Shown: positions 42,950 through 51,104 of the stretch, piece by piece
How positions within the stretch are numbered: the first letter of the stretch is position 1
Layout: every line of letters starts with the position of its first letter
Source of the DNA: Shouchella xiaoxiensis
GTDB taxonomy: Bacteria; Bacillota; Bacilli; Bacillales; Bacillaceae_D
Length of the DNA stretch: 64,000 nucleotides
Direction of reading: 5' to 3'
NCBI RefSeq assembly: GCF_016907895.1
Contig: NZ_JAFBCV010000001.1
Coordinates: 372,001-436,000 of the forward strand
Made by a program: the position numbers and the translations under genes
Notes under the pieces: model-generated
Seen by the model: only the letters and a program-made list of their open reading frames with translations
What the model was told of the DNA's origin: nothing
Databases searched by the model: none

Positions 42950-43432
42950 ATGAATATGGATCAAGTAGAATGGTTAGTCATGAATAGCCAAGAAATAAGG
43001 CGAAGAAGCGAACGCGTCTGGAGAGCAATTCCGGAGGAACATGTAAACTGGCGTCCCGATGAACAGGCTCTATCGTGTCGGCAAATGATTAGGCATGTGC
43101 TGGAAGGAGAAGCTTTGTACCATCAGATGTTGCTAGCGCGGGGCACCGCACACGGGCAGTCTTTACACAATCCATACGAAGGCAAGCCTCTCTTGCAGGT
43201 GGAGGGCGAGCTTCAATTTGCTAAACCACATCGGGAAGCATACGTGCAATACATAAGTAGTCGATCAATCTGTGAGCTAAATGAGCTGAAGATTGATCGC
43301 TCGGATGTGGGCTATGTGCGCACACTTGGTGATATGATTTTGCGTATTGCTTATCATGAAGCTGTTCATACGGGGCAGCTGCTTGATTATATGCGGACAA
43401 TGAAGCTTGATCGTCCGCATATTTGGGATTAA
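42950..43432 (+). CDS. DinB family protein
   Basis: Start at ATG 42950 behind TTGGAGGCAGGA (160 residues). DinB four-helix bundle: WRAIPEEHVNWRPDEQALSCRQMIRHVLEGEALYHQ with the first His ligand, and late YHEAVHTGQLLDYM with two more, forming the metal triad of the family. Related to bacillithiol S-transferases and other thiol-dependent DinB enzymes; reaction unknown. Divergent from the ArsR-type gene. Confidence 0.88.
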   Translation: MNMDQVEWLVMNSQEIRRRSERVWRAIPEEHVNWRPDEQALSCRQMIRHVLEGEALYHQMLLARGTAHGQSLHNPYEGKPLLQVEGELQFAKPHREAYVQYISSRSICELNELKIDRSDVGYVRTLGDMILRIAYHEAVHTGQLLDYMRTMKLDRPHIWD

Positions 43433-43537
43433 GTGAGGTGAGGATGGGGGAAATGGATGACTTAGATAAGCGTAAAGAGCAACAGGGTGAGTAAAAAGTT
43501 CAGAGCGTGAAAGAATGAAACGTAAGGAGGTCGAAAG

Positions 43538-43957
43538 ATGAACAGTCAACCGAAACAAGTTTTTATAAATTTACCAATAAAAAACCTGCAACGATCAAAA
43601 GCATTTTTCTCAGAGCTCGGTTTTCGTTTCAACGAACAGTTTGAAAATGAAACAACAACCTGTATGGTCGTAAACGATTCCATCTTTGTCATGCTATTGG
43701 AGGAAGACCGATTCCGAGCTTTTACGAAACGAGAAGTCGCGGATACAAGTAAAGTAGCAGAAGCGATTTTAGCGCTGTCACTTGAAAGCAGAGAGGAAGT
43801 TGAAGCCATTGTCAACCGGGCGTTTGCTGCGGGGGCAACGCCTTACAACGAGCCCCAAGATCATGGCTTTATGTACGGCTGGAGCTTTACTGATTTAGAC
43901 GGTCATTTATGGGAGTTTCTTTACATGGATGAAGCAGCTTTTAAGCAACAAACGTGA
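43538..43957 (+). CDS. VOC family protein
   Basis: 139 residues: VFINLPIKNLQRSKAFFSELGF, a central LEEDRFRAF loop and SFTDLDGHLWEFLYMD end, the pattern of the small VOC/glyoxalase-like group (YP_003366-like). GAGG lies 8-9 bases before the ATG. Ligand unknown. Terminator follows. Confidence 0.85.
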   Translation: MNSQPKQVFINLPIKNLQRSKAFFSELGFRFNEQFENETTTCMVVNDSIFVMLLEEDRFRAFTKREVADTSKVAEAILALSLESREEVEAIVNRAFAAGATPYNEPQDHGFMYGWSFTDLDGHLWEFLYMDEAAFKQQT

Positions 43958-43984
43958 AGATTCCGCATAGCGGGATCTTTTTTT
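43958..43984 (+). terminator. Terminator of VOC gene
   Basis: AGATTCCGC/GCGGGATCT stem (one G-T pair) then T7, directly after the stop codon. Confidence 0.85.
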
Positions 43985-43986
43985 GT

Positions 43987-44024
43987 GCAAACTTGTTTAC
44001 ATATGTAAACAAGTTTGCTATTCT
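43987..44024 (+). promoter_or_regulatory. 32-bp perfect palindrome over a SigA promoter
   Basis: Positions 43987-44018 form a perfect 2x16-bp palindrome whose half reads GCAAACTTGTTTACAT. It contains the -35 TTTACA (43996-44001) and the whole 17-bp spacer; the -10 TATTCT (44019-44024) abuts it. Such a large symmetric site points to a TetR-type or similar dimeric repressor; no regulator gene is adjacent. Confidence 0.75.
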
Positions 44025-44064
44025 AACTGTAGAAGTTTTCAAAAAATAAGTCAGGAGGAACGAA

Positions 44065-44694
44065 ATGGAATACCGCAAACGGATGTTTAGGGGAGCGAAG
44101 ATTGAAGATTGCATTAAAGATTTTATTCAAATGGAACAAGTAACAAGAGAGCAAGTGGAAAAGGACACCGGCGAATTACAAACGATTTCAAAAGGCATGA
44201 ATCAAGCTTATCGGAATGTCGTTAATCGAATGGTGCGAGATTTTGAATACAAAAAGGAGGAGTTAGCAATGAGAGAAAAAATAGAGGAAGCAGCGAAGTT
44301 GTTCCAACAACTAGCCCAAAACAATCGCGAGCTCAGTCAAAAAAGTCTGTATGAATCCATTCAAGAAACCTATTATAAAAGCGACATTCCTGAAGAGGCG
44401 ATTGAAGAATTAAAAAACACGCCGCGGGAGTTTCATGAAGGGATGTTTGAGGGATTGAGCTTTGCCTACGAGCAGGCTGCAGCGTACTTGGCTATTGTTC
44501 TCCAAGGTGAACAAACCGTTAACGAAAAGAGCATCAATTTCGTCATCGACCAAATCAATGACAACCATCTGATGAAACAAGACAAGTTTGGCGAAGAGGC
44601 GAAAACCTACCAACAAGGCTTTGTTCAAGGCGTGAAATCAGGCTTTGGTATTTCTCGAATTGAGCTTGAAAAGAAATTTAATCGAACAGCTTAA
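44065..44694 (+). CDS. Hypothetical helical cytoplasmic protein
   Basis: 209 residues, almost all alpha-helical, with no signal peptide or membrane segment. Highly charged, with coiled-coil-like stretches at about 60-95 (EYKKEELAMREKIEEAAKLFQQL). Two Cys-free helical halves; possible duplicated segment FHEGMFEGLSFAYEQAA and YQQGFVQGVKSGFG near the ends of each half. No family recognised. Expressed from a promoter fully covered by a 32-bp palindrome, so it is tightly controlled. GTCAGGAGGAACGAA precedes the ATG. Confidence 0.6.
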   Translation: MEYRKRMFRGAKIEDCIKDFIQMEQVTREQVEKDTGELQTISKGMNQAYRNVVNRMVRDFEYKKEELAMREKIEEAAKLFQQLAQNNRELSQKSLYESIQETYYKSDIPEEAIEELKNTPREFHEGMFEGLSFAYEQAAAYLAIVLQGEQTVNEKSINFVIDQINDNHLMKQDKFGEEAKTYQQGFVQGVKSGFGISRIELEKKFNRTA

Positions 44695-44721
44695 AAAAAG
44701 CGTGCCGCGGCACGCTTTTTT
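44694..44721. terminator. Bidirectional terminator
   Basis: AAAAAAGCGTGCC-GC-GGCACGCTTTTTT, a perfect 13-bp stem between convergent genes. Confidence 0.92.
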
Positions 44722-45379
44722 ATCGTAATTTCACCATATCGGAAGCATCAAATAGCACAAAACGGTTTGGTTTAATCGCGGCAACGCGCACCATCGCTTT
44801 GGCGACTGTGTTTGCTTCAATTCCAATTGTTGTTTTTAAAGAGGTCGGCAAAACTGGAGAGACAACTTGATAAAAACGAGTTGCCAGTTTTTCACCGAAG
44901 CGAAATTCTGCTCGGTCTCCAACTAAGAGTGATGGACGAAAAATCGATAGAGACGGCAAATTAAGAGCGATCAGCTTATCTTCCAGCTCGCCTTTAATGC
45001 GTGAATAAAAGAAACGAGAGTGAGGGTTGGCCCCAACGGAGCTGACGAGCAGAAGATGTTGCATTCCTCGAGCGCGAGCTAGACGGGCAACTGTGTACGG
45101 ATACTCCACGTCAATTGTATACATCTTTTTCTTTGTTTTTGCTTTTTTAATCGTTGTACCTAAGCAGCAAAAGACATCGTCTGCATGTACGTCTGGATAT
45201 TCTTCTTCTAAGCGGTCAAAATCAATCATGTGTTCTTGAAGCTTTGGGTGTGTGAGTCCAAGTGGCTTGCGCACAAGTGCTGTGACTTGAGCATATTGAT
45301 CATTCGACAGTAGCTCACGAATGAGGTGAGAACCGACAAGACCACTCGCACCAATGATAAGTGCTTGTTTTTGTTCCAT
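44720..45379 (-). CDS. NAD(P)-binding oxidoreductase, HTATIP2/NmrA-like
   Basis: Start ATG 45379 behind GGGAGAGGTTTACT; 219 residues. Rossmann start ALIIGASGLVGSHLIREL (about 6-23), then VFCCLGTTIKKAKTKKKMYTIDVEYP and the VSSVGANPHSRFFYSRIKGE segment (Y-x-x-x-K) typical of the YwnB/HTATIP2-like atypical SDRs. Predicted NADPH-linked redox role or regulatory NAD(P) binding; substrate unknown. Confidence 0.85.
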   Translation of the reverse strand: MEQKQALIIGASGLVGSHLIRELLSNDQYAQVTALVRKPLGLTHPKLQEHMIDFDRLEEEYPDVHADDVFCCLGTTIKKAKTKKKMYTIDVEYPYTVARLARARGMQHLLLVSSVGANPHSRFFYSRIKGELEDKLIALNLPSLSIFRPSLLVGDRAEFRFGEKLATRFYQVVSPVLPTSLKTTIGIEANTVAKAMVRVAAIKPNRFVLFDASDMVKLR

Positions 45380-45439
45380 AGTAAACCTCTCCCATGCGTC
45401 TTTCCTAAACGATACCACGAACGGCGCTCAAGTGCGAAA

Positions 45440-45949
45440 TCAAAGAGAGGATGAAGGGCGGCTGTAGGATTGATCGCGAATAACGACTGTTTCGGGTATC
45501 ATTTTAATCCAAATCCAGTCAGGATTAGTGAGAACGGCTGTAAAACGTTGGTTCCACTGTTCTTCACTGCCCATATAGCGTGTAAAGAGGCGCTTCGCCC
45601 GGCTTGAATCAGGAGGAAGAAGCTGCCCCTGACCGCGAAACCCGACGTGATGGACAAGCCCCGTTGTTTGATCATAATCGACAATACCTACCGCGCAATG
45701 AGGGTTGTTTTTCACTCGAGTTGGAAACGAATCTGAGTGAAGGTTTCCGATAAACCACAGAGCGTCTTCTTCCCATAAGAACCAAATGGGGGAGTCACGG
45801 GGCGCGCCATTCTCGACCGTTGATAAGTGGGCGAAGAGTGGACGAGAAAGGACTTGATTGAGCAATTTTCTTGATTGTTGGTTTTCATCTACGATTTTTA
45901 TTTGAATCACCTCTAGTGTATTTGGATGAATTTTCTCTTTTTCTGCCAT
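45440..45949 (-). CDS. Pyridoxamine-5'-phosphate-oxidase-like flavoprotein
   Basis: 169 residues, the split-barrel FMN-binding (PPOX) fold: FAHLSTVENGAPRDSPIWFLWEED, then FIGNLHSDSFPTRVKNNPHCAVGIVDYD, matching PPOX-class proteins that use FMN or deazaflavin. No pyridoxal-specific motif, so the ligand could be FMN, heme or F420-like; unknown. A perfect palindrome covers its likely promoter region and it is divergent from the BAAT-like hydrolase gene. Confidence 0.82.
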   Translation of the reverse strand: MAEKEKIHPNTLEVIQIKIVDENQQSRKLLNQVLSRPLFAHLSTVENGAPRDSPIWFLWEEDALWFIGNLHSDSFPTRVKNNPHCAVGIVDYDQTTGLVHHVGFRGQGQLLPPDSSRAKRLFTRYMGSEEQWNQRFTAVLTNPDWIWIKMIPETVVIRDQSYSRPSSSL

Positions 45950-45969
45950 ATGTCCTAGTACGAATTTAA

Positions 45970-45998
45970 TTAATTGCTATAATTAGTATAGCAATTAA
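45970..45998. promoter_or_regulatory. Perfect 12-bp inverted repeat between ppox-like and BAAT-like genes
   Basis: TTAATTGCTATA (45970-45981) and TATAGCAATTAA (45987-45998) around ATTAG. On the minus strand it contains a TATACT -10 candidate for the PPOX gene; the plus strand has a TATAAT inside it. Likely a MarR/HxlR-like dimer site; no such regulator is nearby. Confidence 0.6.
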
Positions 45999-46072
45999 AC
46001 AACGAAATGACATACGCTTACAGTCTTAGTTACTCTACAACGATGTAAGGAGAATAGCTGTTTGGAGGAGAT

Positions 46073-47359
46073 GTGTTGGGTACGATTCAGGAAAAGTCAA
46101 ACAAATGGACGTCGCAAATGGAGGAACCGCTGGAACTATGCATAACGGGTCTTGTACCAACAGAATTGTATACGCTCGTGCTTGAGCGCCGAGCGGTGAC
46201 AAAGGCTTCAATTATCAAGCGGAAGTCGGAAGCTGTTTTTCGAGCAGACCAATTAGGAAACGTTGATCTATCAACTTCTGAACTGGTCAGCGGTAGTTAT
46301 GAAGGTACAGAACCGATGGGCTTGTTCTGGTCAATGGAAATAACAGAAAAAAGCGAAAATAAAGGTGAGCATTACGAGCGTCTCGTTCCTCATCAATTTG
46401 ATTTATCAGTTTGGCATGAGGATACAGAAGTAGCGAGTAGATCATTAACGAAAATATGGCATGGAAAAGAAATAAAAGTGATTCCTGTGGAAACGGGCCA
46501 ATTGATCGGAAACTACTACGTACAGGAGGACAGTAAACCACGCCCTACGGTTATTGTTGTTTCTGGTTCAGAAGGGGGAATTAATGACTTCTATGCAAGC
46601 ATTCTTGCTGGTTATGGGTTCCATACATTCGCCGTCGCCTACTTTGGTGTAGAAGGACTTTCAGAAACGTTAACAGAGATCCCGCTTGAAATAATTGAAC
46701 AGGCAATTGCCTGGCTATCGGAGCGTGAGGATGTCAAGCAAGATTGGCTGGCCATTCATGGCGTGTCCCGTGGCGGTGAGGTCGCACTTTGGTCAGCTGT
46801 ACTGTTTGATAAGATTAAAGCAGCGGTATCTCTTAACGGGTCGGCGATTTCGTTTGCGGGCATTGTTCCCTGGACAGATACTCTAGCGCTTCCGCCAGCG
46901 TGGACGTACCGCGGAGAAGCACTTCCATATGCCTCACCCGTTAATCCTGTAGAAACGGCAAGGCACTGCAAATCACTTTATTTAAAAGGAGAAAATGGCG
47001 TGGGGATTTGGTATGACGCTCTGTATGAGGACGGAGTCGACAAAGCGACTATCCCAATTGAAGAAACGAATAAAGCGTACTTACTCATCATGGGTGAAGA
47101 AGATGCTACATTTGATATAAAACGCTATAACGCACGAATGACGAAAGAAACCATTAGACAAAACGTTTATCAAGGTGCTGGCCACGAAATTGGAGTGCCG
47201 CATATCCCGATATGGGCAAACAAGTTCACGGGTGGGACGAAGAGAGCGACGTACCGGGCTAGTGTTGATTCATTGCAAGCAACGGTTGCTTTTCTGCGGG
47301 AGAGTGCGGGAGTAAACCAAGATGAAACAGGGGAGCCTCTATGGAGCAAAAGGAAGTAA
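46073..47359 (+). CDS. Acyl-CoA thioester hydrolase / BAAT-family protein
   Basis: GTG start at 46073 behind TTTGGAGGAGAT. 428 residues: an N-terminal beta domain (about 1-140, typical of the Bile-acid-CoA/acyl-CoA thioesterase family) then an alpha/beta hydrolase core with nucleophile GVSRGGE (about 238-244), acid EEDATFD and His in GAGHEIGVPHIP. Members hydrolyse acyl-CoA thioesters; in bacteria many are induced by cell-wall or drug stress. Substrate here unknown. A short frameshifted gene overlaps its stop. Confidence 0.85.
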   Translation: MLGTIQEKSNKWTSQMEEPLELCITGLVPTELYTLVLERRAVTKASIIKRKSEAVFRADQLGNVDLSTSELVSGSYEGTEPMGLFWSMEITEKSENKGEHYERLVPHQFDLSVWHEDTEVASRSLTKIWHGKEIKVIPVETGQLIGNYYVQEDSKPRPTVIVVSGSEGGINDFYASILAGYGFHTFAVAYFGVEGLSETLTEIPLEIIEQAIAWLSEREDVKQDWLAIHGVSRGGEVALWSAVLFDKIKAAVSLNGSAISFAGIVPWTDTLALPPAWTYRGEALPYASPVNPVETARHCKSLYLKGENGVGIWYDALYEDGVDKATIPIEETNKAYLLIMGEEDATFDIKRYNARMTKETIRQNVYQGAGHEIGVPHIPIWANKFTGGTKRATYRASVDSLQATVAFLRESAGVNQDETGEPLWSKRK

Positions 47360-47567
47360 GAGTTGGAGCTATTACGATCTATTTTCCGATTGTTGGATAT
47401 GAAGAGTACTGGATTTACGAAGATTTGGCAGATATTTACCGAAAAGAATATTTAAAGGCATCTATAAGACAATAGAAGAAATTAAAACAATTAATCGGCT
47501 CACGTCAGCGCATGTGTTTGCGGCAGCCTATAGCCAATTGAAGTTAAAGTATGTTGCGCTTACTTAA
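47341..47567 (+). pseudogene. Short hypothetical gene with frameshift
   Basis: ATG at 47341, behind GGGGAGCCTCT and inside the end of the BAAT-like gene. It reads MEQKEVRVGAITIYFPIVGY and 44 codons to a TAG; in the -1 frame the sequence continues smoothly as RIFKGIYKTIEEIKTINRL to TAA at 47567. The break is near the A4 run at about 47430-47433, where one extra A would restore a 75-residue protein. No family recognised. True decay or homopolymer error. Confidence 0.5.
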
Positions 47568-47638
47568 TCTTACACAAGACATGATTCACTCGATCACGTT
47601 TAATAAAAGAAACTATAACTTCTACAAGAGGTGTATCG

Positions 47639-48337
47639 ATGAAAACGGAAAGAGACATTCTTAAGCGGCTGGATGATACGCTAGCAGAAACAGGCTTTGT
47701 GTTAGATAATCAAAACGTTGATTTCGTAAAGGGAAAACTAGATGTCTTTGTAAACGGAGAGAATTGGTTGATCGCCATTCAAATTTATCAGCTCTCTGTA
47801 GTTGGACCAGCTGTTGATGTTTTTTTGATAGGTAGTGAGCTTGATAAGGAGGGAATTACATTTATTGACGATGAGCCTTTTTTAATTGTGAATCAAGACG
47901 GTGTGGAATATGAGTATGGTGACAACGATTATGTTGGATTCCAGCCTAAGTTTACAAAAAAGCCAGTATACTTAATGATAAAAGAGCATTTTTTTACCTT
48001 TAGACTAGATGATTCATTCCAACAGTCGCTTAGGCCTGAACAAGAAATCGTCATGTTCCTGCGCCAAACAATTAACAATAGAGCCTTTCTTAAGAAATTG
48101 TGGATCGATCAAGAAGAACTGTTTAACGGTACGCAACTGTCGCCAGGCTATGACCTATTTTACTCTACGGACCATTGGCTCCATTTAGAGTCAATAGTCG
48201 ACTTACCGAGTGAAAATGCCTTTTTTAAATCTTTAGCAAAGGCAATTTATCAAAAAGATCCAGCTCTTATTGATAAGAGTCATACGAACACAGACTGGAT
48301 ACTTTGGAAAGAGTATGATTCGGTAGAATTCTACTAA
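47639..48337 (+). CDS. Hypothetical cytoplasmic protein
   Basis: 232 residues, mixed alpha/beta, no signal peptide. Aromatic-rich acidic strands (VYLMIKEHFFTFRLDD, TDWILWKEYDSVEFY at the C-terminus). The composition resembles immunity or SMI1/KNR4-like proteins of toxin loci, but there is no toxin gene nearby and no diagnostic motif, so I leave it unassigned. Ribosome site GAGGTGTATCG precedes ATG. Confidence 0.6.
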   Translation: MKTERDILKRLDDTLAETGFVLDNQNVDFVKGKLDVFVNGENWLIAIQIYQLSVVGPAVDVFLIGSELDKEGITFIDDEPFLIVNQDGVEYEYGDNDYVGFQPKFTKKPVYLMIKEHFFTFRLDDSFQQSLRPEQEIVMFLRQTINNRAFLKKLWIDQEELFNGTQLSPGYDLFYSTDHWLHLESIVDLPSENAFFKSLAKAIYQKDPALIDKSHTNTDWILWKEYDSVEFY

Positions 48338-48354
48338 AGAGTAGAGAGGTACAA

Positions 48355-48765
48355 ATGATGATCTTATTAATGTATACTACGCCGCTAATCTACCTATACC
48401 TTCGTAAACGAAAGCTTGCTTGGGCAAGTGTATTCCTGTTGCTACTCTATACAATTAGCTGGTCTCAGTCGCTACAGTTTAAAGGGACGAATGCTGTTAA
48501 CTGGGTAAAGGTAAGCTGGGTTAGTCTCCTCGTAATTATGCTTGTCTTATTGTTAATCGCTGTTTCGCTTTTAGTTCGGAGCTGGTTTGCGCTGTCCACT
48601 CGTGCGATTCTAGTAAGTGCCCTCGTCATAGCATTTCTAGCTAGTTTTATTTATCTAAGCAAGTGGTTCGCTTGGGAATTGCTTGAGCTACTACTCTATG
48701 GTTATGCACCGCTGTATATTTTACTGCTTTTTGTTATTGGTTTGATTAAGTATGAGCACAACTAA
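48355..48765 (+). CDS. Hypothetical membrane protein, four TM helices
   Basis: 136 residues with helices at about 2-14, 18-33, 45-68, 77-98 and 108-131. It has few charged residues. It starts 17 bp after the preceding hypothetical gene with GTAGAGAGGTACAA upstream, so they are probably co-transcribed. No family recognised. Confidence 0.6.
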   Translation: MMILLMYTTPLIYLYLRKRKLAWASVFLLLLYTISWSQSLQFKGTNAVNWVKVSWVSLLVIMLVLLLIAVSLLVRSWFALSTRAILVSALVIAFLASFIYLSKWFAWELLELLLYGYAPLYILLLFVIGLIKYEHN

Positions 48766-48769
48766 AAAA

Positions 48770-48800
48770 GAACGAGCCCGTATTCTTAGCTCGTTCCTTA
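48770..48800. terminator. Hairpin after membrane-protein gene
   Basis: GAACGAGC/GCTCGTTC (48770-48777 with 48789-48796), A6 on the left and CTTAA on the right; better for minus-strand transcripts of the DUF819 gene. Confidence 0.65.
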
Positions 48801-48827
48801 AATGATTGATCTCCTTAAAAAGGTAGC

Positions 48828-50018
48828 CTAATCCGTAAAAGGCAATGCACCCCAAATATTGCCGACTGCAATACCGGCGATATTACCGATAATGATGCCG
48901 TATAGTGCGACAAGAATTGCCGGTACAAGTAATTTTCTCCATTTCTGAGCCGCGATTAAAGCAACGACTGTTGGAGGGCCACCGATACAGGCGTTTAATG
49001 AGATAAACATATTTTCAATTCTCCACTTGAATACTTTTCCGAGTGAGAGGATGATAAGTGCAGCGAAGATTGTTACAGCGGTGTACAGTAGGAAGACAAC
49101 AACGCCAGATTCAATAACCATACCGATATTTGCAGTAGTGCCGACCGTCACAAACCACATTAATAGTAAGACCATACCAATCTTGTCAGCACCACTAATA
49201 TTTCCGAGGATTTTCGGGAAGAGCGTCGCTAAAATAGTGGTGATGATCGTCATTAAAATATAGATGTTGCCGAAAATCTGTTGAATTACAAAAGACGTAT
49301 TTTCAATGCTGTTTACTTGATCTGCAATTAAAGAAGAGGCAGCGAGAATAATAAAACCGACAGCTAAAGCCTGAAAAATAGAGACGATAGTAAGCGGATT
49401 TTTTTCCGTCTGTCTACTTTGTTCATCAAAATGATCCATATCTTCTTCAGAACTGCCATATCTTAAGTGCTTTTTAAAGAAAGAAGATTGATAAAGCAGT
49501 CCTTGAACACCAATCATCAGTCCAACAAACAGATTGCCAACGATGGTAATACCGAATAACCACTCAGGATTTAAAGCAAAAACCTGCGATAACGAAACAA
49601 CGTTTACAGTTCCCCCTATCCAGCCACCTGTTTGAGCGGCAGCATATTCTTTAATGCCGTCCATGCCGCCAAGGAATAAAGGAATAAGTAACGCTCCGAG
49701 AAAACATGCAACCGCAACAACATTAAATGTGATGAACATATGTCCGGATTCCTTGAAGATTTTTCTTAAGTCACATTGTAGCAGTAGTAAGGGGATTGAA
49801 AGTGGTAAAAGAATACCGGTAATATTCGAATATACAGTAGACTCAAATGGAATAAGGCCTACATTTGCTAAAGCAAGTCCGGCAAATAGGCAAATCATCG
49901 TCGCGCTGATTTTTGCTGCCCATGTGAATTTCTTTTCAAGAGTCAGTGCCAGTGCAACGACAGAAATAACGACCATCCAAATTAAAAGTGTACTTTCTGA
50001 ATGAATTAAACTATCCAT
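48828..50018 (-). CDS. DUF819 family membrane transporter (YjcL-like)
   Basis: 396 residues, about eleven membrane helices arranged as two similar halves. DUF819 signatures: the ALTLEKKFTWAAKISATMICLF start, PLLLLQCDLRKIFKESGHMF (about 95-114), TGGWIGGTVNVVSL and the late ACIGGPPTVVALIAAQKW. The family is presumed to be secondary transporters of small organic acids or peptides. It is directly downstream of a D-Ala-D-Ala dipeptidase gene on the same strand, which suggests import or export of a dipeptide or its product. Confidence 0.87.
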   Translation of the reverse strand: MDSLIHSESTLLIWMVVISVVALALTLEKKFTWAAKISATMICLFAGLALANVGLIPFESTVYSNITGILLPLSIPLLLLQCDLRKIFKESGHMFITFNVVAVACFLGALLIPLFLGGMDGIKEYAAAQTGGWIGGTVNVVSLSQVFALNPEWLFGITIVGNLFVGLMIGVQGLLYQSSFFKKHLRYGSSEEDMDHFDEQSRQTEKNPLTIVSIFQALAVGFIILAASSLIADQVNSIENTSFVIQQIFGNIYILMTIITTILATLFPKILGNISGADKIGMVLLLMWFVTVGTTANIGMVIESGVVVFLLYTAVTIFAALIILSLGKVFKWRIENMFISLNACIGGPPTVVALIAAQKWRKLLVPAILVALYGIIIGNIAGIAVGNIWGALPFTD

Positions 50019-50127
50019 GATATACCTAGTATAATCAGAAGCTATCGTACTTCAGTGAATATACATTTCCTTTCATACATGATTATTTTTAATATGTAAT
50101 CGATTTGCTTTTTTTAATGTTGTTGAT

Positions 50128-50748
50128 CTATTTGACGATAAAATTAAATGCCGTGAGAGGGTATGGTTCATCTTCCAATTGATAATGCCACCATTCTTCT
50201 TTGATTGCCTGGAATCCATTTTCAACCATTGCTCGTTTTAAGATGTGTCTGTTTTGGGTTTGCTCACTGGTAATTAAATGAGTGCCGTGATGTGATTTCT
50301 GTCCAAAGAAATCAAATACGGTGCCCATATCTAATTCTTGACCTGTCATTCGATTAACCAGTGTTACATCAAAGGCACTACCACTTGAATGTCTGGAATT
50401 TGGACCAATGTAACCGTTTTTAATTAACTGGTCTTTTTTTATGTCTGGATAGAAAATGGCTTTAGTCTTTGTATCCTCTAGATCATTTACCCAACGTAGA
50501 AAATGGTCGACAGCCCGCTTTGGCCGATAAGCGTCAAAGATCTTTAAGCTGTATCCATCCTTTTTCAATTGGCTAGTTGCTTTTTGTAAAGCTTTAGCAG
50601 CTGAAATCGTAGAAACTGCACGAGGACTTTCATAGCCTTCAACACGTACACCAAGAAAATTATCAGAAGAGTAATATTTAATATCTTCAATAATATCGAG
50701 AACAACGTCAGAAACATAGATAAACCCAGCAGGCAACTCATTTGTCAT
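50128..50748 (-). CDS. D-alanyl-D-alanine dipeptidase (VanX/DdpX type, M15D)
   Basis: 206 residues, M15D peptidase. The zinc site is complete: SRHSSGSAFD (His120, Asp127) and EEWWH (Glu185, His188), with transition-state Arg75 in DAYRPK. Cleaves D-Ala-D-Ala dipeptide in cytosol or wall turnover. No VanH, VanA or two-component genes nearby, so this is a nutritional or turnover dipeptidase like DdpX, not a resistance cluster. AGGAGGGGGGTACC precedes ATG. Operon with DUF819. Confidence 0.92.
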   Translation of the reverse strand: MTNELPAGFIYVSDVVLDIIEDIKYYSSDNFLGVRVEGYESPRAVSTISAAKALQKATSQLKKDGYSLKIFDAYRPKRAVDHFLRWVNDLEDTKTKAIFYPDIKKDQLIKNGYIGPNSRHSSGSAFDVTLVNRMTGQELDMGTVFDFFGQKSHHGTHLITSEQTQNRHILKRAMVENGFQAIKEEWWHYQLEDEPYPLTAFNFIVK

Positions 50749-51104
50749 ATGGTACCCCCCTCCTTTATCCTTATTAAGAATTGTTAAAATTCAATTTAAA
50801 TTACCATAAATGTCGTATATAGTCAATGTTTGTCGAAATACTTAGTCGTGCTATAGCGCGTGATGCAGCCTGCTAGTACAGTGTAAAACAATATTTTGAT
50901 CAAAGCGTCACACATGTGAGGTCGTTTTAAGCAAGAGTTTGTATGTTGTCTTGATAAGTAAGCCAGTTAGATTAGGGGCTAAGGTGCAGTGTAATGAAAT
51001 CATGTAAAAATATTGAATAATTTATAGAAAATTTAGATTTACATACGGATTCAGTCATTTATAATAGATAGAAAAAGAGAAGATGTATTATTGGAGGGAA
51101 CCTG
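50749..51104. other. AT-rich intergenic region with promoter for the HD gene
   Basis: About 350 bases between divergent genes. A promoter with -35 TTTACA (51038-51043) and -10 TATAAT (51060-51065), 16-bp spacer, leads to the HD gene. The remainder holds nothing recognisable. Confidence 0.65.

Noticed and set aside
47639-48337. Immunity protein of a toxin system.
   Set aside because: No toxin, LXG or secretion gene nearby and no diagnostic motif.
50128-50748. Vancomycin resistance cluster suggested by the VanX-type dipeptidase.
   Set aside because: No VanH, VanA/B ligase or VanRS genes nearby; the partner is a DUF819 transporter.
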